This document shows, in pieces, positions 9,679 to 19,268 of a stretch of DNA of 64,000 bases; the stretch's first letter is position 1, and every line of letters starts with the position of its first letter. A program made the position numbers and the translations under genes. The notes beneath the pieces are model-generated. The model was not told the DNA's origin and did no database searches. It saw nothing but the letters and a program-made list of their open reading frames with translations. This DNA comes from CAVSUZ01 sp963791885 (GTDB lineage: Bacteria > Pseudomonadota > Alphaproteobacteria > Acetobacterales > Acetobacteraceae), in NCBI GenBank assembly GCA_963791885.1, contig CAWBUL010000006.1:1860001-1924000 (forward strand), read 5' to 3'.

Positions 9679-10011
9679 ATGACCTACGTGGTCACCGAGA
9701 ACTGCATCCGCTGCAAATACATGGACTGCGTCGAAGTCTGCCCGGTCGATTGCTTCTATGTCGGCGCCAACATGCTGGTGATCCATCCGGACGAATGCAT
9801 CGATTGCGGCGTGTGCGAACCCGAGTGCCCGGCCGAGGCAATCGTTCCAGATAGCGACGACAAGGCCGGCCCGTGGCTGGAGCGCAATCGGACGTTCTCC
9901 ACCCAATGGCCCAACATCACGCGCAAGGGCACGGCGCCTGATGACGCCGACGAATGGAAGGACAAGCCGGGCAAGGACGCGATGTTCGACCCGGAGCCTG
10001 GGCAGGCCTGA
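9679..10011 (+). CDS. fdxA: Seven-iron ferredoxin FdxA
   Basis: A 110-residue ferredoxin with a first cysteine set (C9, C12, C17, C21, C25) and a second set in CIDCGVCEPECP, the [3Fe-4S]/[4Fe-4S] arrangement of FdxA proteins. The polar C-terminal extension ending in DPEPGQA is also typical. It is a cytoplasmic electron carrier. GAGGA precedes the ATG by about eight bases. DUF1244 and gapR follow on the same strand. Confidence 0.93.
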   Translation: MTYVVTENCIRCKYMDCVEVCPVDCFYVGANMLVIHPDECIDCGVCEPECPAEAIVPDSDDKAGPWLERNRTFSTQWPNITRKGTAPDDADEWKDKPGKDAMFDPEPGQA

Positions 10012-10061
10012 TCTTCCCGCTCCGCCATGCCATATGAGCGCTGGCACACAGGAGTGGCGAC

Positions 10062-10526
10062 ATGAGTGCACCCTCGTTCGACGATACCACGCGCACGGAG
10101 CTTGAGGCGGCGGCATTCCGTCGCTTGGTGGAGCATTTGCGCGAGCGTACCGACGTGCAGAACATTGACCTGATGAACCTGGCTGGTTTCTGCCGCAACT
10201 GTCTCAGCCGCTGGTACCGCGAGGCGGCGGATGCGAAGGGCATCGGCCTGAGCGACCCCGACGCGCGAGAGATCGTCTACGGCATGCCGTACAAGGAATG
10301 GCAGGCGAAGCACCAGAAGGAAGCAAGCGCCGAGCAGAAAGTGGCCTTCGCGTCAACAAACAAGAAGTCATTGACCCCGACTCGGACACGTTCGTATCAG
10401 CCCCGTCCTTGCAGAAGACGGAGGCTTGATCGTGGCTCTCGACGCATTGGAAAAGGACAAGCCTGCAACGGGTGGAGTTGCGGCCGACCGGCTGCGCAGC
10501 ATCGTCGACCGGATCGAGCGGCTTGA
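10062..10526 (+). CDS. DUF1244 protein with overlong, probably frameshifted C-terminus
   Basis: Residues 1-97 are a clear DUF1244 domain: TDVQNIDLMNLAGFCRNC, LSRWYREA, then DAREIVYGMPYKEW and KEASAEQKVAFA. Family members are about 100 residues and of unknown function, common in alpha- and gammaproteobacteria. Here the frame stays open 50 codons too long. The tail is arginine-rich and reads through the start of gapR out of frame. The -1 frame from about 10360 (QEVIDPDSDTFVSAP) stops at 10429 and looks more protein-like, so a small indel near 10355-10370 is likely. AGGAG precedes the ATG. Confidence 0.72.
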   Translation: MSAPSFDDTTRTELEAAAFRRLVEHLRERTDVQNIDLMNLAGFCRNCLSRWYREAADAKGIGLSDPDAREIVYGMPYKEWQAKHQKEASAEQKVAFASTNKKSLTPTRTRSYQPRPCRRRRLDRGSRRIGKGQACNGWSCGRPAAQHRRPDRAA

Positions 10527-10701
10527 GGAGGAACGCAAGGCGCTCGCCGGCGACATCAAGGACATCTACGCCGAAGCAAAGTCTGCCGGTTTCGACGTGA
10601 AGGTGCTGCGGCAGCTCATTCGCATTCGGAAGTCTGAACCGGCCGAGGTCGAAGAACAAGAAACGTTACTGGACGTGTACAGGCGCGCGCTGGGGATGTA
10701 G
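10432..10701 (+). CDS. gapR: GapR-type chromosome-structuring protein (DUF2312)
   Basis: About 89 residues containing the family core GGVAADRLRSIVDRIERLEE followed by KDIYAEAKSAGFDVKVLRQ, a long helical coiled-coil protein. In Caulobacter, GapR binds overtwisted, AT-rich DNA ahead of forks and transcription bubbles and stimulates topoisomerases. The GTG at 10432 is seven bases after GGAGG, while the TTG at 10426 is too close to it, so GTG is preferred. Confidence 0.88.
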   Translation: MALDALEKDKPATGGVAADRLRSIVDRIERLEEERKALAGDIKDIYAEAKSAGFDVKVLRQLIRIRKSEPAEVEEQETLLDVYRRALGM

Positions 10702-10982
10702 GTCCGACGCTGGAGGATCGCGATCAGAGTGCAATCGGTGCTTTGGATGATCGGGCGCAGTTCGACCGCGGACCTGCGTGCGGGCTTTTGCATGCACCCG
10801 TGTCACACGGTCCTGTTGTAATAACCTGAGCGGACATCGCTATCTGTCGCGCGCTTGAATGCAGAGGCCGCTTAAATTTGGACTAATTTTCAGAAATTCC
10901 GCGACTTTTCAGAAACCACTCGACCTGAGAAGAGATTCCTGCTCAAATTGGCTGTCCGTGCAACATTACACGAGCAGACGAT

Positions 10983-13551
10983 ATGGTCTTGGATCTGCTG
11001 CGGGAGGCGTCCGCCGCCTTGCCCGACGATCCGAATGCAATCATCACCCTGGGACATCAAAAGACGCGCGCGGGCGCCTTGGGCGAAGCCCTCGCCATAT
11101 GGGAAGAGGTCCGGGCGACCCGCCCGGATGACCTGAGCGGCTGGGTTTGGTCAGCGTTGTGCCTGCGCGAGATGCGGGCCTTCGCCGCGGCGGAGAGCCG
11201 CCTGCAGGAGGCGCTGGCGAGATTCCCTGGCAAAGCAGAAGTGCTGTTCGATCGGGCCCGGCTGGCACAAATACGGGGTGATTGGAAAGCTGCGCTGGAG
11301 CGGTGGCGGATCGCTGCGGCTGCGACCCCCGATCGGGCCGAGGGCTATATCGGCGAAGCCTTGTCCCTCCGCGAACTCGTCGATTTCACCGGCGCCCGTG
11401 CCATTCTGGACCGGACGCGGCGGCGTTTTCCTGACGACCGGTTCGTGCTGACCGAACTCGCCCGTCTGGCGTCGCTCGCGGGTGCGTGGGAGGAGGCAGA
11501 TTCCGCCTGGGCGGCGGTGCGTGCTCGGTACCCGGATGAGCCTCTCGGCTTCAGCGGGGGAGGAGCGGCGTTGCGGGCTTTGCAGCGGCCGGACGAGGCA
11601 GGGGCCCTGCTACGTCCCGCCGTGAACCGATTTGCGGACAACCTGGGATGCTGGCTCGAATATGCGCTCGCATTGTGGGAGTGCGGAGAAGTCGCGGAGG
11701 CGCTGCAGACGGCGACCCAGATCCGCGATCGCTTCCCGCGTGAGCCATCGGGCTATGTGTTCGCTGTCCAGTGGCTCGTCGAACAGGAGCGCTACGCTGA
11801 AGCCGAGGAATTGCTGGCCACGGCGGAATCGGCACTTCCTGGGCATCAAGCGACAATGGTGGAACGCGCACGCGTGGCTGAGGCACGGCGGGATTGGCCT
11901 GCCGCGCAGAACCTATGGCGCGCCGTCCGCGACGCTTCGCCCGATAACCCTCAGGCCTTCCAGCATGAAAGCATCGCTCTACGCCGCCAGGGCCGCCACG
12001 CCGACGCCGTTGCCGTGCTCCAGGAAGGAATGGCCCGATTATCCTCACCGGAGCTCTTGGCCGAGGCGGGATGGGGTTTGCTGGAAGCGGGTGATCCCGA
12101 GCAGGCGGCGGTCGTATTCAGTGAGTGCCGCCAGCGTTACCCGACGCGCCGGGATGGCCACATGGGACTTGCTCAATCGCTGATGGATCAGCGACTCACG
12201 GTAGAGGCGGACGAGGCCTTCCGCGTTGGCATGCAGGCGCTGCCCCAGGATCCCGAGGTCATGGTTCGCTACGCCTTGGCCCCTCAGTTCCACGGCGGCC
12301 CTCCCGGAACCGAAGCCTGGAACCGAAGCCTGGAACGGCTGACCGAGGCTCAGGGATCGATTTCCTCATTATGCGCGCGGCTTCATAGAGACGCTGCGGT
12401 GCCTGCGCCTGTGCGGTCGCCTGCAAGAGGCTGAACGACTCGGCCGGATAGCCATGGAACGGTTTCCGCGCGCTATCGACGTAGCGGAAGAGCAGGCGGT
12501 CATCAGCCTCGAGCGAAAGGATTGGGCCGAGGCCGAAGCGCGGTTCCTCCGCATGCGGTCACTCTTCTCGGGCAGTCCGGTCGGTGCCATGGGGCTGGCG
12601 AAAGCCTGGGCCGGGACCGGCCGTATGGAGGAAGCCGAGCAGGAGGTTCGCTCAGCGCTCGAGCGCTGGCCGTCCGACCGCAATCTCCTTGTCACCAACG
12701 CCGAACTGGCAATGCAGCGGGCCGACTGGGACGAGGGTGTGCGCCGGTGGGAATTCGCGCTGCGCCACCATCCCCACGATCGGTGGGTGAAGGACGGGCT
12801 GTTTGGTGCCCGGGTCGCCGCAGGCATGGAGCCCGAGCCGAGCGCCAACAACGCCGAGGACTATCGGGATCTGATGCTCAATTTCGCAAGCTTTGCCGGC
12901 GCCCCGCGAGGCTGCGAGTTCGGTCTGATACAACGGCATTTCGGGGCCGATCCGCTCGGTCTGCTGCGTTGGTCAAACATCCATCCGGATAAACTCGCGG
13001 ACGCGTTGGAATGCCGCTTCGAGGGCGTGGGCCGACCCGAAAACACCGAGCTGTTCGTGCTGCGGGATACGTCGCGTGAGTACATGGTGCACGATCGCCG
13101 GTTCGGGATGGTGATGCACACCTTTGTTCCCGAGAGTCGGGTTAAGTTCGACGCGATGTACAAGCAGATGATATCGCGGTCGGTGTACCTCGCCCGCAAG
13201 CTGATCGAGGATCTGACAGAGGGGCAGAAGATCTTTGTCTATCGCCTGCCCGACCGGACTCTGAACATCACTGAGCTGCGGCAAATCCGTTCGGCAATGT
13301 CGACCTACGGGGACAACGTGCTGCTTTATGTCAGGCTCGCGGACGCTGAACATCCGCCGGGCTCCGCATTGTGGGCAGAGCCCGGATTGATGATCGGCTT
13401 CATCGATCGGTTCGAACAGGCGCCGGATGGAACGACTGGTGCTCCCAACTTCGCGGGGTGGCTGGCCGTCTGCCAGGCGGCATATCGGCTGTGGCAAGCG
13501 CGCCCGGCGATAGCACCCAAGGGTCAGGCGAGAGAGGCCGCCTTGGCATAG
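10983..13551 (+). CDS. Large tetratricopeptide-repeat protein, 1-nt frameshift
   Basis: The first frame (to 12434) carries at least ten degenerate TPR-like helix pairs of about 33-35 residues, such as ALAIWEEVRATRPDDLSGW and AAQNLWRAVRDASPDNPQAF. The second frame, open from 12343, continues the same repeat series (GFIETLRCLRLCGRL, EAEARFLRMRSLF). It ends in a non-TPR C-terminal domain of about 210 residues (FVLRDTSREYMVHD, IFVYRLPDRTLNITEL) that I do not recognise. Inserting one base near 12353 joins them into a protein of about 855 residues. The C-terminal half resembles sequences found beside glycan genes, but no function can be given. Its end overlaps the convergent next gene by 28 bp. Confidence 0.7.
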
Positions 13552-14030
13552 GCCGCCGACGCAAGCCGAATCCTCGCCAGTTCCTGGGCATTGAGGCGTT
13601 CGGTATCGGATAAGTCGGCTATGCTTGCCACAGGCAGCGGCGTCTGCGCCGTGGACGCCGCTGGTCCGGCCGACGTCGGCGCAGCCGCGACCTGAACCGC
13701 AGGCGGGTCACTTGTCAGCCCCAGGCCGACAGCCACGCGATGCAGGATCTTATCCGGATCGATGCCGGTCGCCTTCTCCGCCATGATCGCCGCAATCCCG
13801 GTGACCAGACCGACGGGGCCGCTGATCGCCGCCCCGACAGCGAGGGTGCCGACGATGCGCAGCCCCTCGGGGATCGTGTCGCCCGTCACCGCCCGGTAGA
13901 TCGTGCCCACCACCGGCAGATACTGCAGCGGGTTCAGGGCGTTCAGGACCGCGAGAAAGCTATGACCCGCGCCGCCCGTTGGGGCGGACGCGGTCGGAGA
14001 GGATGCAGAGGTGACCGGGCCAACGCTCAC
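13524..14030 (-). CDS. Hypothetical glycine-rich membrane-associated protein
   Basis: A 168-residue protein. Residues 30-75 contain NPLQYLPVVGTIYRAVTGD and a glycine/alanine-rich hydrophobic stretch (GTLAVGAAISGPVG), suggesting one or two membrane-inserted hairpins. The C-terminal half is Ala/Pro-rich and ends with a short amphipathic helix. Similar NPLQYLPVVGT proteins are, to my recollection, conserved but uncharacterised in alphaproteobacteria. It converges on the TPR gene and is divergent from the acylase. Confidence 0.65.
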   Translation of the reverse strand: MSVGPVTSASSPTASAPTGGAGHSFLAVLNALNPLQYLPVVGTIYRAVTGDTIPEGLRIVGTLAVGAAISGPVGLVTGIAAIMAEKATGIDPDKILHRVAVGLGLTSDPPAVQVAAAPTSAGPAASTAQTPLPVASIADLSDTERLNAQELARIRLASAAYAKAASLA

Positions 14031-14122
14031 GCCCCCACAATACGCACGAGACGTGCCAATTCTTCGGTTGCTCCCGCCCGTGCGTTCTGGTTTGTCTTCC
14101 GCGTGATTGCAAACACCGTCGC

Positions 14123-16471
14123 ATGCGCCGTTTGCTCCGGTCCATCAGCCTCCTGCTAGGCGTCCTGGGCGTTCTGGTGCTGCTGGCCGTCATTGGAGTG
14201 GGCGGATTGCTGTGGACGACCAAGCCGCCCCGCAATGCGACAGTCTCGATTGCCGGGCTGTCTGCACCGGTACAAATCAGCTACGACGCGCACGGCATTC
14301 CCTATATTCGCGCAGCAAATCTGACCGACGCGGCCGCCGCCTTGGGCTACGCTCATGCCCGCGATCGCATGTTCCAGATGGAGCTGATGCGGCGGGCAGC
14401 GTCCGGCACACTGTCGGAAATCGCCGGACCCGCCACGCTCAACATGGACAAGGAAATGCGGGTCCTCGGGCTGCGGCGCTGGGCGGAGGCCGACTACGCC
14501 AACCTCACGCCCGATGCCAAACTCATGCTGGAGGCTTACGCGACCGGCGTGAACGCCTGGATCGGGGCGCACGGACGTTTCTCCGCGCCGGAGTTTCTGC
14601 TGCTGGGACCGCCCGCGCCCTGGCAGCCGGTCGACTCGCTGCTCTGGGCGAAAACAATGGGGCTGTGGCTCTCGTCGAACTGGCGGCAGGAACTGGCGCG
14701 CTGGCGCCTGTCAGGCAAGCTGCCGCACCAGGAGCTGGACGCGCTGTGGCCGCCGCAGCATGACGCCGGCCAGCCCTCGGCGATGCTTCCGAACAGCGCG
14801 GAATACGCGGCCATCGAGACCGATCTGGAGGTATTGGCGAGTTTCCCGGCGCCCTACACGCAGCCGAGCCAGGCCTCCAACGAATGGGCCGTCGATGGCA
14901 GCCGCAGCGCCACCGGCGCGCCCCTGCTTGCCGGCGATCCGCATCTTGCCTTCGGCTTCCCCAGCCTGTGGTACCTGGCGCGGATCGACACGCCGGACGA
15001 GACCCTGGCTGGCGCAACGGCCCCCGGCATACCCGGCATCGTGCTCGGCCATAATCGCGACATCGCCTGGACCTTCACCAACACCGGCGCCGACGTGCAG
15101 GACATCTTCATCGAAACGCCCGTGGGCCCGGACCAGTATCAGACGCCCGACGGACCCAAGCCGTTCATCACGCACCATGAAATCATCCATGTCCGCGGTC
15201 AGCCCGATGTGGACCTGACGGTGCGAGAGACGCGGCATGGCCCGGTGATCAGCGATCTGATCGCCCCGAGCGGCCCGGTGCTTGCTGTCTCCATGGCCAA
15301 CCTCGCACCCGACGACACCGCGGCCGCCGGGCTGATGGCGCTGAACACCGCGAAAACCGTCGAAGACGCCGGCCATGCCGCCTCCACGATCTCCTCGCCC
15401 GTCCAGAACCTGCTTGTCGCCGACAACCAGAAGATCGCGTTGTTCATGACCGGGCGTGTGCCCATTCGGAAATCCGGCGACGGCTTCATGCCGGTAGATG
15501 GCGCCTCTGGAGCATATGATTGGACCGGCTTTGCCTCGGGCGATCAGCTCCCGCACGAGATCGCGCCGGGTTCGGGACGGTTGGTGAATGCGAACGAGCG
15601 TGTTGCCCCCTCGAATTTTCCGGTCTTCCTCGGTCTCGATTGGCTGGGTGATTGGCGGGCGCAGCGCATCCGCGAGCTCCTGGCGCGGTCGGACAAGCAG
15701 ACGCCGGAAGACTTCGCCCATATGCAGCTTGACGTAACGAACCTGTTCGCCCGCCAGATCCTGCCCGCCCTCCTGTCGATCCAGCCACCTCAAGGTGTTC
15801 CCGGACAGGCGCTGAAGCTGCTGGACGGCTGGAACGGCGACATGGCGATGGACGAACCGCAGCCGCTCATCTTCCAGGCCTGGGTGGAGGCGTTCTACGC
15901 CGCGCTGATGCAGAAGGCAGGCGTGCCGGCGGCGGATGCGCGCACCGTCGCGCCGATGGAGGAATTCGTCGCGGCGGCGCTGCTGCCCGGTGGCGCCCAT
16001 TGGTGCGGCGGAGATTGTGCCGGCGTTCTGACCGATAGCCTGCAGACGGCGACACAGGATCTCGCTACCCGGTTCGGGCCGGATCCCACAGCGTGGCGCT
16101 GGGCCGGGCCGCACCAGGCGGAGTTCACCCATCCCTTCCTGCGCGCCATCCCGGGACTGAGCGCCTTCGCCACGCTGCGCATCCCGGTCCCCGGCAGCGC
16201 CACGACAATCTTCGCAACCGCCACCGTCGCCGGCCGCTTTACCTCACTGCACGGTCCGGAGTTCCGTGGCGTGTACGACCTGGCCGACCTCGACCGCAGC
16301 CTTTTCATGATGACCCCCGGGCAGAGCGGCAACCTGCTCTCCCGCACCAGCCGCGACCTGCTGGAACCCTGGCGGAATGGCCAGACCTTGACGCTGGCGG
16401 GCGCCCCCAGGAACCCGAGTGCCCAGGTGACACTGACGCCCCCAGGGGCACCCCAACGGGCATCACCATGA
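14123..16471 (+). CDS. Penicillin acylase family Ntn-hydrolase
   Basis: A 782-residue precursor with an N-terminal membrane anchor or signal (SLLLGVLGVLVLLAVIG). An alpha-chain region contains ALGYAHARDRMFQMELMRR, and a likely autoproteolytic site lies at about Ser252 in QASNEWAVDG, where the serine becomes the N-terminal nucleophile of the beta chain. The beta chain keeps LAGDPHLAFGFPSLWYLARI and the HNRDIAWTFTN block. These periplasmic enzymes cleave amides such as acyl-homoserine lactones, beta-lactam side chains or lipid amides; the substrate here is unknown. bpt follows after 52 bp. Confidence 0.9.
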   Translation: MRRLLRSISLLLGVLGVLVLLAVIGVGGLLWTTKPPRNATVSIAGLSAPVQISYDAHGIPYIRAANLTDAAAALGYAHARDRMFQMELMRRAASGTLSEIAGPATLNMDKEMRVLGLRRWAEADYANLTPDAKLMLEAYATGVNAWIGAHGRFSAPEFLLLGPPAPWQPVDSLLWAKTMGLWLSSNWRQELARWRLSGKLPHQELDALWPPQHDAGQPSAMLPNSAEYAAIETDLEVLASFPAPYTQPSQASNEWAVDGSRSATGAPLLAGDPHLAFGFPSLWYLARIDTPDETLAGATAPGIPGIVLGHNRDIAWTFTNTGADVQDIFIETPVGPDQYQTPDGPKPFITHHEIIHVRGQPDVDLTVRETRHGPVISDLIAPSGPVLAVSMANLAPDDTAAAGLMALNTAKTVEDAGHAASTISSPVQNLLVADNQKIALFMTGRVPIRKSGDGFMPVDGASGAYDWTGFASGDQLPHEIAPGSGRLVNANERVAPSNFPVFLGLDWLGDWRAQRIRELLARSDKQTPEDFAHMQLDVTNLFARQILPALLSIQPPQGVPGQALKLLDGWNGDMAMDEPQPLIFQAWVEAFYAALMQKAGVPAADARTVAPMEEFVAAALLPGGAHWCGGDCAGVLTDSLQTATQDLATRFGPDPTAWRWAGPHQAEFTHPFLRAIPGLSAFATLRIPVPGSATTIFATATVAGRFTSLHGPEFRGVYDLADLDRSLFMMTPGQSGNLLSRTSRDLLEPWRNGQTLTLAGAPRNPSAQVTLTPPGAPQRASP

Positions 16472-16523
16472 GCATTGACCCGGCGCGGCGTGCGCGGGAA
16501 CATGCGCGCGGAACGTCCGCCGC

Positions 16524-17300
16524 ATGACCTACAAACCGCCGCGCCGACCGCAGTTCTTTTACACCACCGCGCCGCTGCCCTGCCCGTACCTGGCAGGCCG
16601 CACGGAGCGGAAGGTGGTGACCGAGATCGCGGGCCCGGACGCTGATTCGCTGCACGACCGGCTCTCGCGCGCGGGCTTCCGGCGCAGCCACAACATTGCC
16701 TACGCGCCGGTCTGTCCCGCCTGCCAGTCCTGTCTGCCGATCCGGATTCCCGTGGCGCTGTTTGAGCCGGATCGCACCTTGCGCCGGATCACGCGTGCCA
16801 ACGCGCTGGTGGAGGGGTTCGAGGTGCCGGCCCGCGCCACACCGGAACAGTTTCATCTGTTTCAGCGCTACCAGCAGGCCCGGCACGGCGACGGCGATAT
16901 GGCGACCATGAGCTTCTACGACTTCCGCGCGATGGTCGAGGACACGCCGATCGAAACATTCATGATCGAATTCCGCGATCCCGACGATCAGCTGGTTGGC
17001 GCATGCCTCACCGACCGGCTGCACGATGGACTTTCTGCGGTGTACAGCTTCTTCGTGCCCGAACTGACGAAGCGCTCGCTCGGAACCTACACCATCATCT
17101 GGCTCATTGAGCGTGCACGCATGCTGGGTCAGCAATACGTGTATCTGGGCTACTGGGTCCCGGAGAGCCACAAAATGGCGTACAAGGCGCGCTTCAAGCC
17201 GGCGGAAATTCTCGTCGGCGGGCGTTGGCGCGTGATGCGCGATACGGATCAAGAAGGCATCAGGCTGGATCAGCCCATGGTGAGCGAACCCGCCGGCTAG
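16524..17300 (+). CDS. bpt: Leucyl/arginyl-tRNA--protein transferase (N-end rule)
   Basis: 258 residues with the N-terminal CPYL and YAPVCPACQSCLPIRIPV cysteine block and the C-terminal FFVPELTKRSLGTY and YLGYWVPESHKMAYKARFKP segments that define the Bpt/ATE1 family. Bacterial members transfer leucine to N-terminal Asp/Glu, marking proteins for ClpS/ClpAP. The symbol bpt is preferred over ate on length and proteobacterial origin, but substrate amino-acid specificity is not provable by eye. Confidence 0.92.
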   Translation: MTYKPPRRPQFFYTTAPLPCPYLAGRTERKVVTEIAGPDADSLHDRLSRAGFRRSHNIAYAPVCPACQSCLPIRIPVALFEPDRTLRRITRANALVEGFEVPARATPEQFHLFQRYQQARHGDGDMATMSFYDFRAMVEDTPIETFMIEFRDPDDQLVGACLTDRLHDGLSAVYSFFVPELTKRSLGTYTIIWLIERARMLGQQYVYLGYWVPESHKMAYKARFKPAEILVGGRWRVMRDTDQEGIRLDQPMVSEPAG

Positions 17301-17429
17301 CCTTCCCGAGGAGCGGCGCGGCGAAGCAATCTCGGCCCATGCAAAAACACCGGAGCGCGTCAAACCGCTAGCTTTTTTGTGCGCGAACCGGCCGTTTGTG
17401 AGCCGGAGGTCGCGCGATAGAACGCCCGG

Positions 17430-18410
17430 ATGCAACAGATGCTCCGGCGATCGGGCAGGGTTCTATTCGGGCGTCCTGGTCACATCCGGCGGCCGCTGAT
17501 CTTTCTGTTCGTGATCGGCTTGGCCGCGAGCCTCGCCTCCGGTTCCTTCCTCACGCTGCGCAACATCACGGCGCTGCTCACCAGTTCGAGCTTCCTCGTG
17601 GTCGCGAGCGTCGGCGAAGCATTCGTCGTCATGGTCGGGATGATCGACCTGGGCGTGGAGAGCCTGCTCGCCGCTTCAGGCATGTTCGTCGCTTGGCTCT
17701 ACGTGATGAATGACGTGCCGGGGCCGGTGGCCCTGATCGCAACGCTCGCCGGCGGCGCATTGGTGGGCGCGGCGGTCGGAGTCCTCGTCGCGCGCGGGCG
17801 CATTCCGTCCTTCATCGCCACGCTCGGGACGTATTGGGGACTGCGAGGCGTGGCGCTGCTGTTCAATGGCGGCAACTACATCAGCCCGGACACCGTCAAT
17901 CCGTCGCGCGAGTTCAGCTTCGCCTGGATTTCCGGCACGTTCGACGGCGTGCCGGTGCTGATCCTGATCGCGCTGCTGGTCGTGCTGCTCGGGCAAGGCC
18001 TGATGTCGCTGACGCCGGCCGGCGCATGGATCATGGCCACCGGCTCGAACGAGAGCGCCGCGCGTGCCGTGGGCCTGCGCACCGGCGCGGTGAAGCTGGC
18101 GGTGCTCGCGCTGTCCGGTTTCGCCGCGGCGATGGCGGGCATCATGATCACGACTTGGCAGGACTCCGTTTATCCGCTGACCGGTCAGGGCTATTCGCTC
18201 GAGGCAATCGCTGCGGTCATCCTGGGCGGAATTCCGTTCACTGGTGGGCGCGGAACCATCGTCGGTGCCGCGATTGGCGCGCTGGTGATCGGCGTGATCA
18301 ACGACGTGATCGTGCTGATCGGGTTGCCGGCGCTGTACGAATACATCTTCGTCGCCTGCATCCTGGTCTTGGCGGGTCTCCAGGCGCGCAGCGCGGCCGC
18401 CGCGAAATAA
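17430..18410 (+). CDS. Sugar ABC transporter permease (ribose/fructose type)
   Basis: A 326-residue inner-membrane protein with 8-10 hydrophobic segments and the BPD_transp_2 signatures VASVGEAFVVMVGMIDLGVE and AIAAVILGGIPFTGGRGT, where the EAA-like loop contacts the ATPase. It matches RbsC/FrcC-type permeases. Its ATPase and binding protein are not adjacent but lie on the other strand at 24294-26062 beyond a cluster of insertion sequences. An IS1595 fragment starts right at its stop codon. Confidence 0.88.
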   Translation: MQQMLRRSGRVLFGRPGHIRRPLIFLFVIGLAASLASGSFLTLRNITALLTSSSFLVVASVGEAFVVMVGMIDLGVESLLAASGMFVAWLYVMNDVPGPVALIATLAGGALVGAAVGVLVARGRIPSFIATLGTYWGLRGVALLFNGGNYISPDTVNPSREFSFAWISGTFDGVPVLILIALLVVLLGQGLMSLTPAGAWIMATGSNESAARAVGLRTGAVKLAVLALSGFAAAMAGIMITTWQDSVYPLTGQGYSLEAIAAVILGGIPFTGGRGTIVGAAIGALVIGVINDVIVLIGLPALYEYIFVACILVLAGLQARSAAAAK

Positions 18411-18574
18411 GCGCTGTCCGTCTCGCACCCGCAGCGTGGACAGACCGGCTTGCCATGAGTGGCGGACCAGCGAATGCGGATGAACGCTTGCTCGGCTTTC
18501 TCGCCCGTCATGCGCAGGACGGCGCTGATAGAGAGCATCCGGGCCTTCGTTGAGAGGAGAAAATGTTGCGACAT
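18410..18574 (-). pseudogene. IS1595-family transposase N-terminal remnant
   Basis: The minus-strand frame from 18574 begins MSQHFLLSTKARMLSISAV and reaches the zinc-binding knuckle KPVCPRCGC, the start of IS1595-type transposases, then runs into the permease stop codon. About 50 of some 300 codons remain. The upstream flank (18575-18675) has no other ORF of note. The fragment marks the oldest visible insertion event at this locus. Confidence 0.75.
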
Positions 18575-18675
18575 CCGTCGCTACCGACGTTATACCGTCA
18601 CGTATGCCGGGATATGCCGTCGCTATCTACAGGAAAACGTCAGATATGACGGGTTTTGTGTAGGCAGGGGCGGGG

Positions 18676-18906
18676 TTGGCGGCAACCGAGAAGGAGCCGG
18701 CCGGGAAGGCGTCCAGGTTTCTCAAGGCGGAACTGAAGCGGGCTGGAGTTACCTATGCCGAGTTGGCTGAGCGGTTGGAGGCGCATGGGCTGAAAGAGAC
18801 GGAGGATATCAGCGCTAAGTTGGCTCGCGGAACGTTTGCGGCTACGTTCTTTTTGGCTGTAATGGCCGCCCTGGAGCTAGAATTGGTTGACCTCAATGCG
18901 CTTTGA
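18676..18906 (+). CDS. DUF6471 domain protein
   Basis: A 76-residue protein with the DUF6471 pattern FLKAELKRAGVTYAELAERL ... ISAKLARGTF ... FFLAVMAALELE. It looks like a compact helix-turn-helix-type domain. TTG at 18676 is the first possible start because an in-frame stop lies 15 bp upstream. It ends 1 bp before the next reading frame. Its position between an IS1595 transposase fragment and a membrane-protein pseudogene suggests it was a passenger of that element; this is inference. Confidence 0.72.
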   Translation: MAATEKEPAGKASRFLKAELKRAGVTYAELAERLEAHGLKETEDISAKLARGTFAATFFLAVMAALELELVDLNAL

Positions 18907-19268
18907 ATGATGAAGCGGCTCCTGTTCTGGCTCGGAATTCTAATTATCGTCGCCAGTGTTTTCGCGGCCCGAGAAAAGTCGGCAGTTTTCCAGGATTGTA
19001 TCTATAATCAGAACGCCAATCATGGCTCCCAACAAATAAAAGAAGGCTCGCCCTATGTCGGTCCGACGATCATGGACCGATGCCAATTGGGTTTCATTGC
19101 ACCGGAGCCTTCTTGGATGAAAACAACGCGGCCATCAATGCAGTCGCTACCATCGTAATTGCCATATTCACCGTAGTGCTGGCCTCTACCAGCAACCGAC
19201 AAACTGCTCTCGCGAAAGAGGCCCTGATTGCCGACAAGAGGGCGTTTGTCTTCCCAAGCGGGGTAATA

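Noticed and set aside
14711..16132. Long minus-strand ORF inside the acylase gene
   Set aside because: High-GC antisense shadow of the penicillin acylase, which has all family motifs on the plus strand.
18459..18770. Plus-strand ORF overlapping the IS1595 remnant and DUF6471
   Set aside because: Opposite strand and other frame show clear family similarity; this one is compositionally unlike protein.
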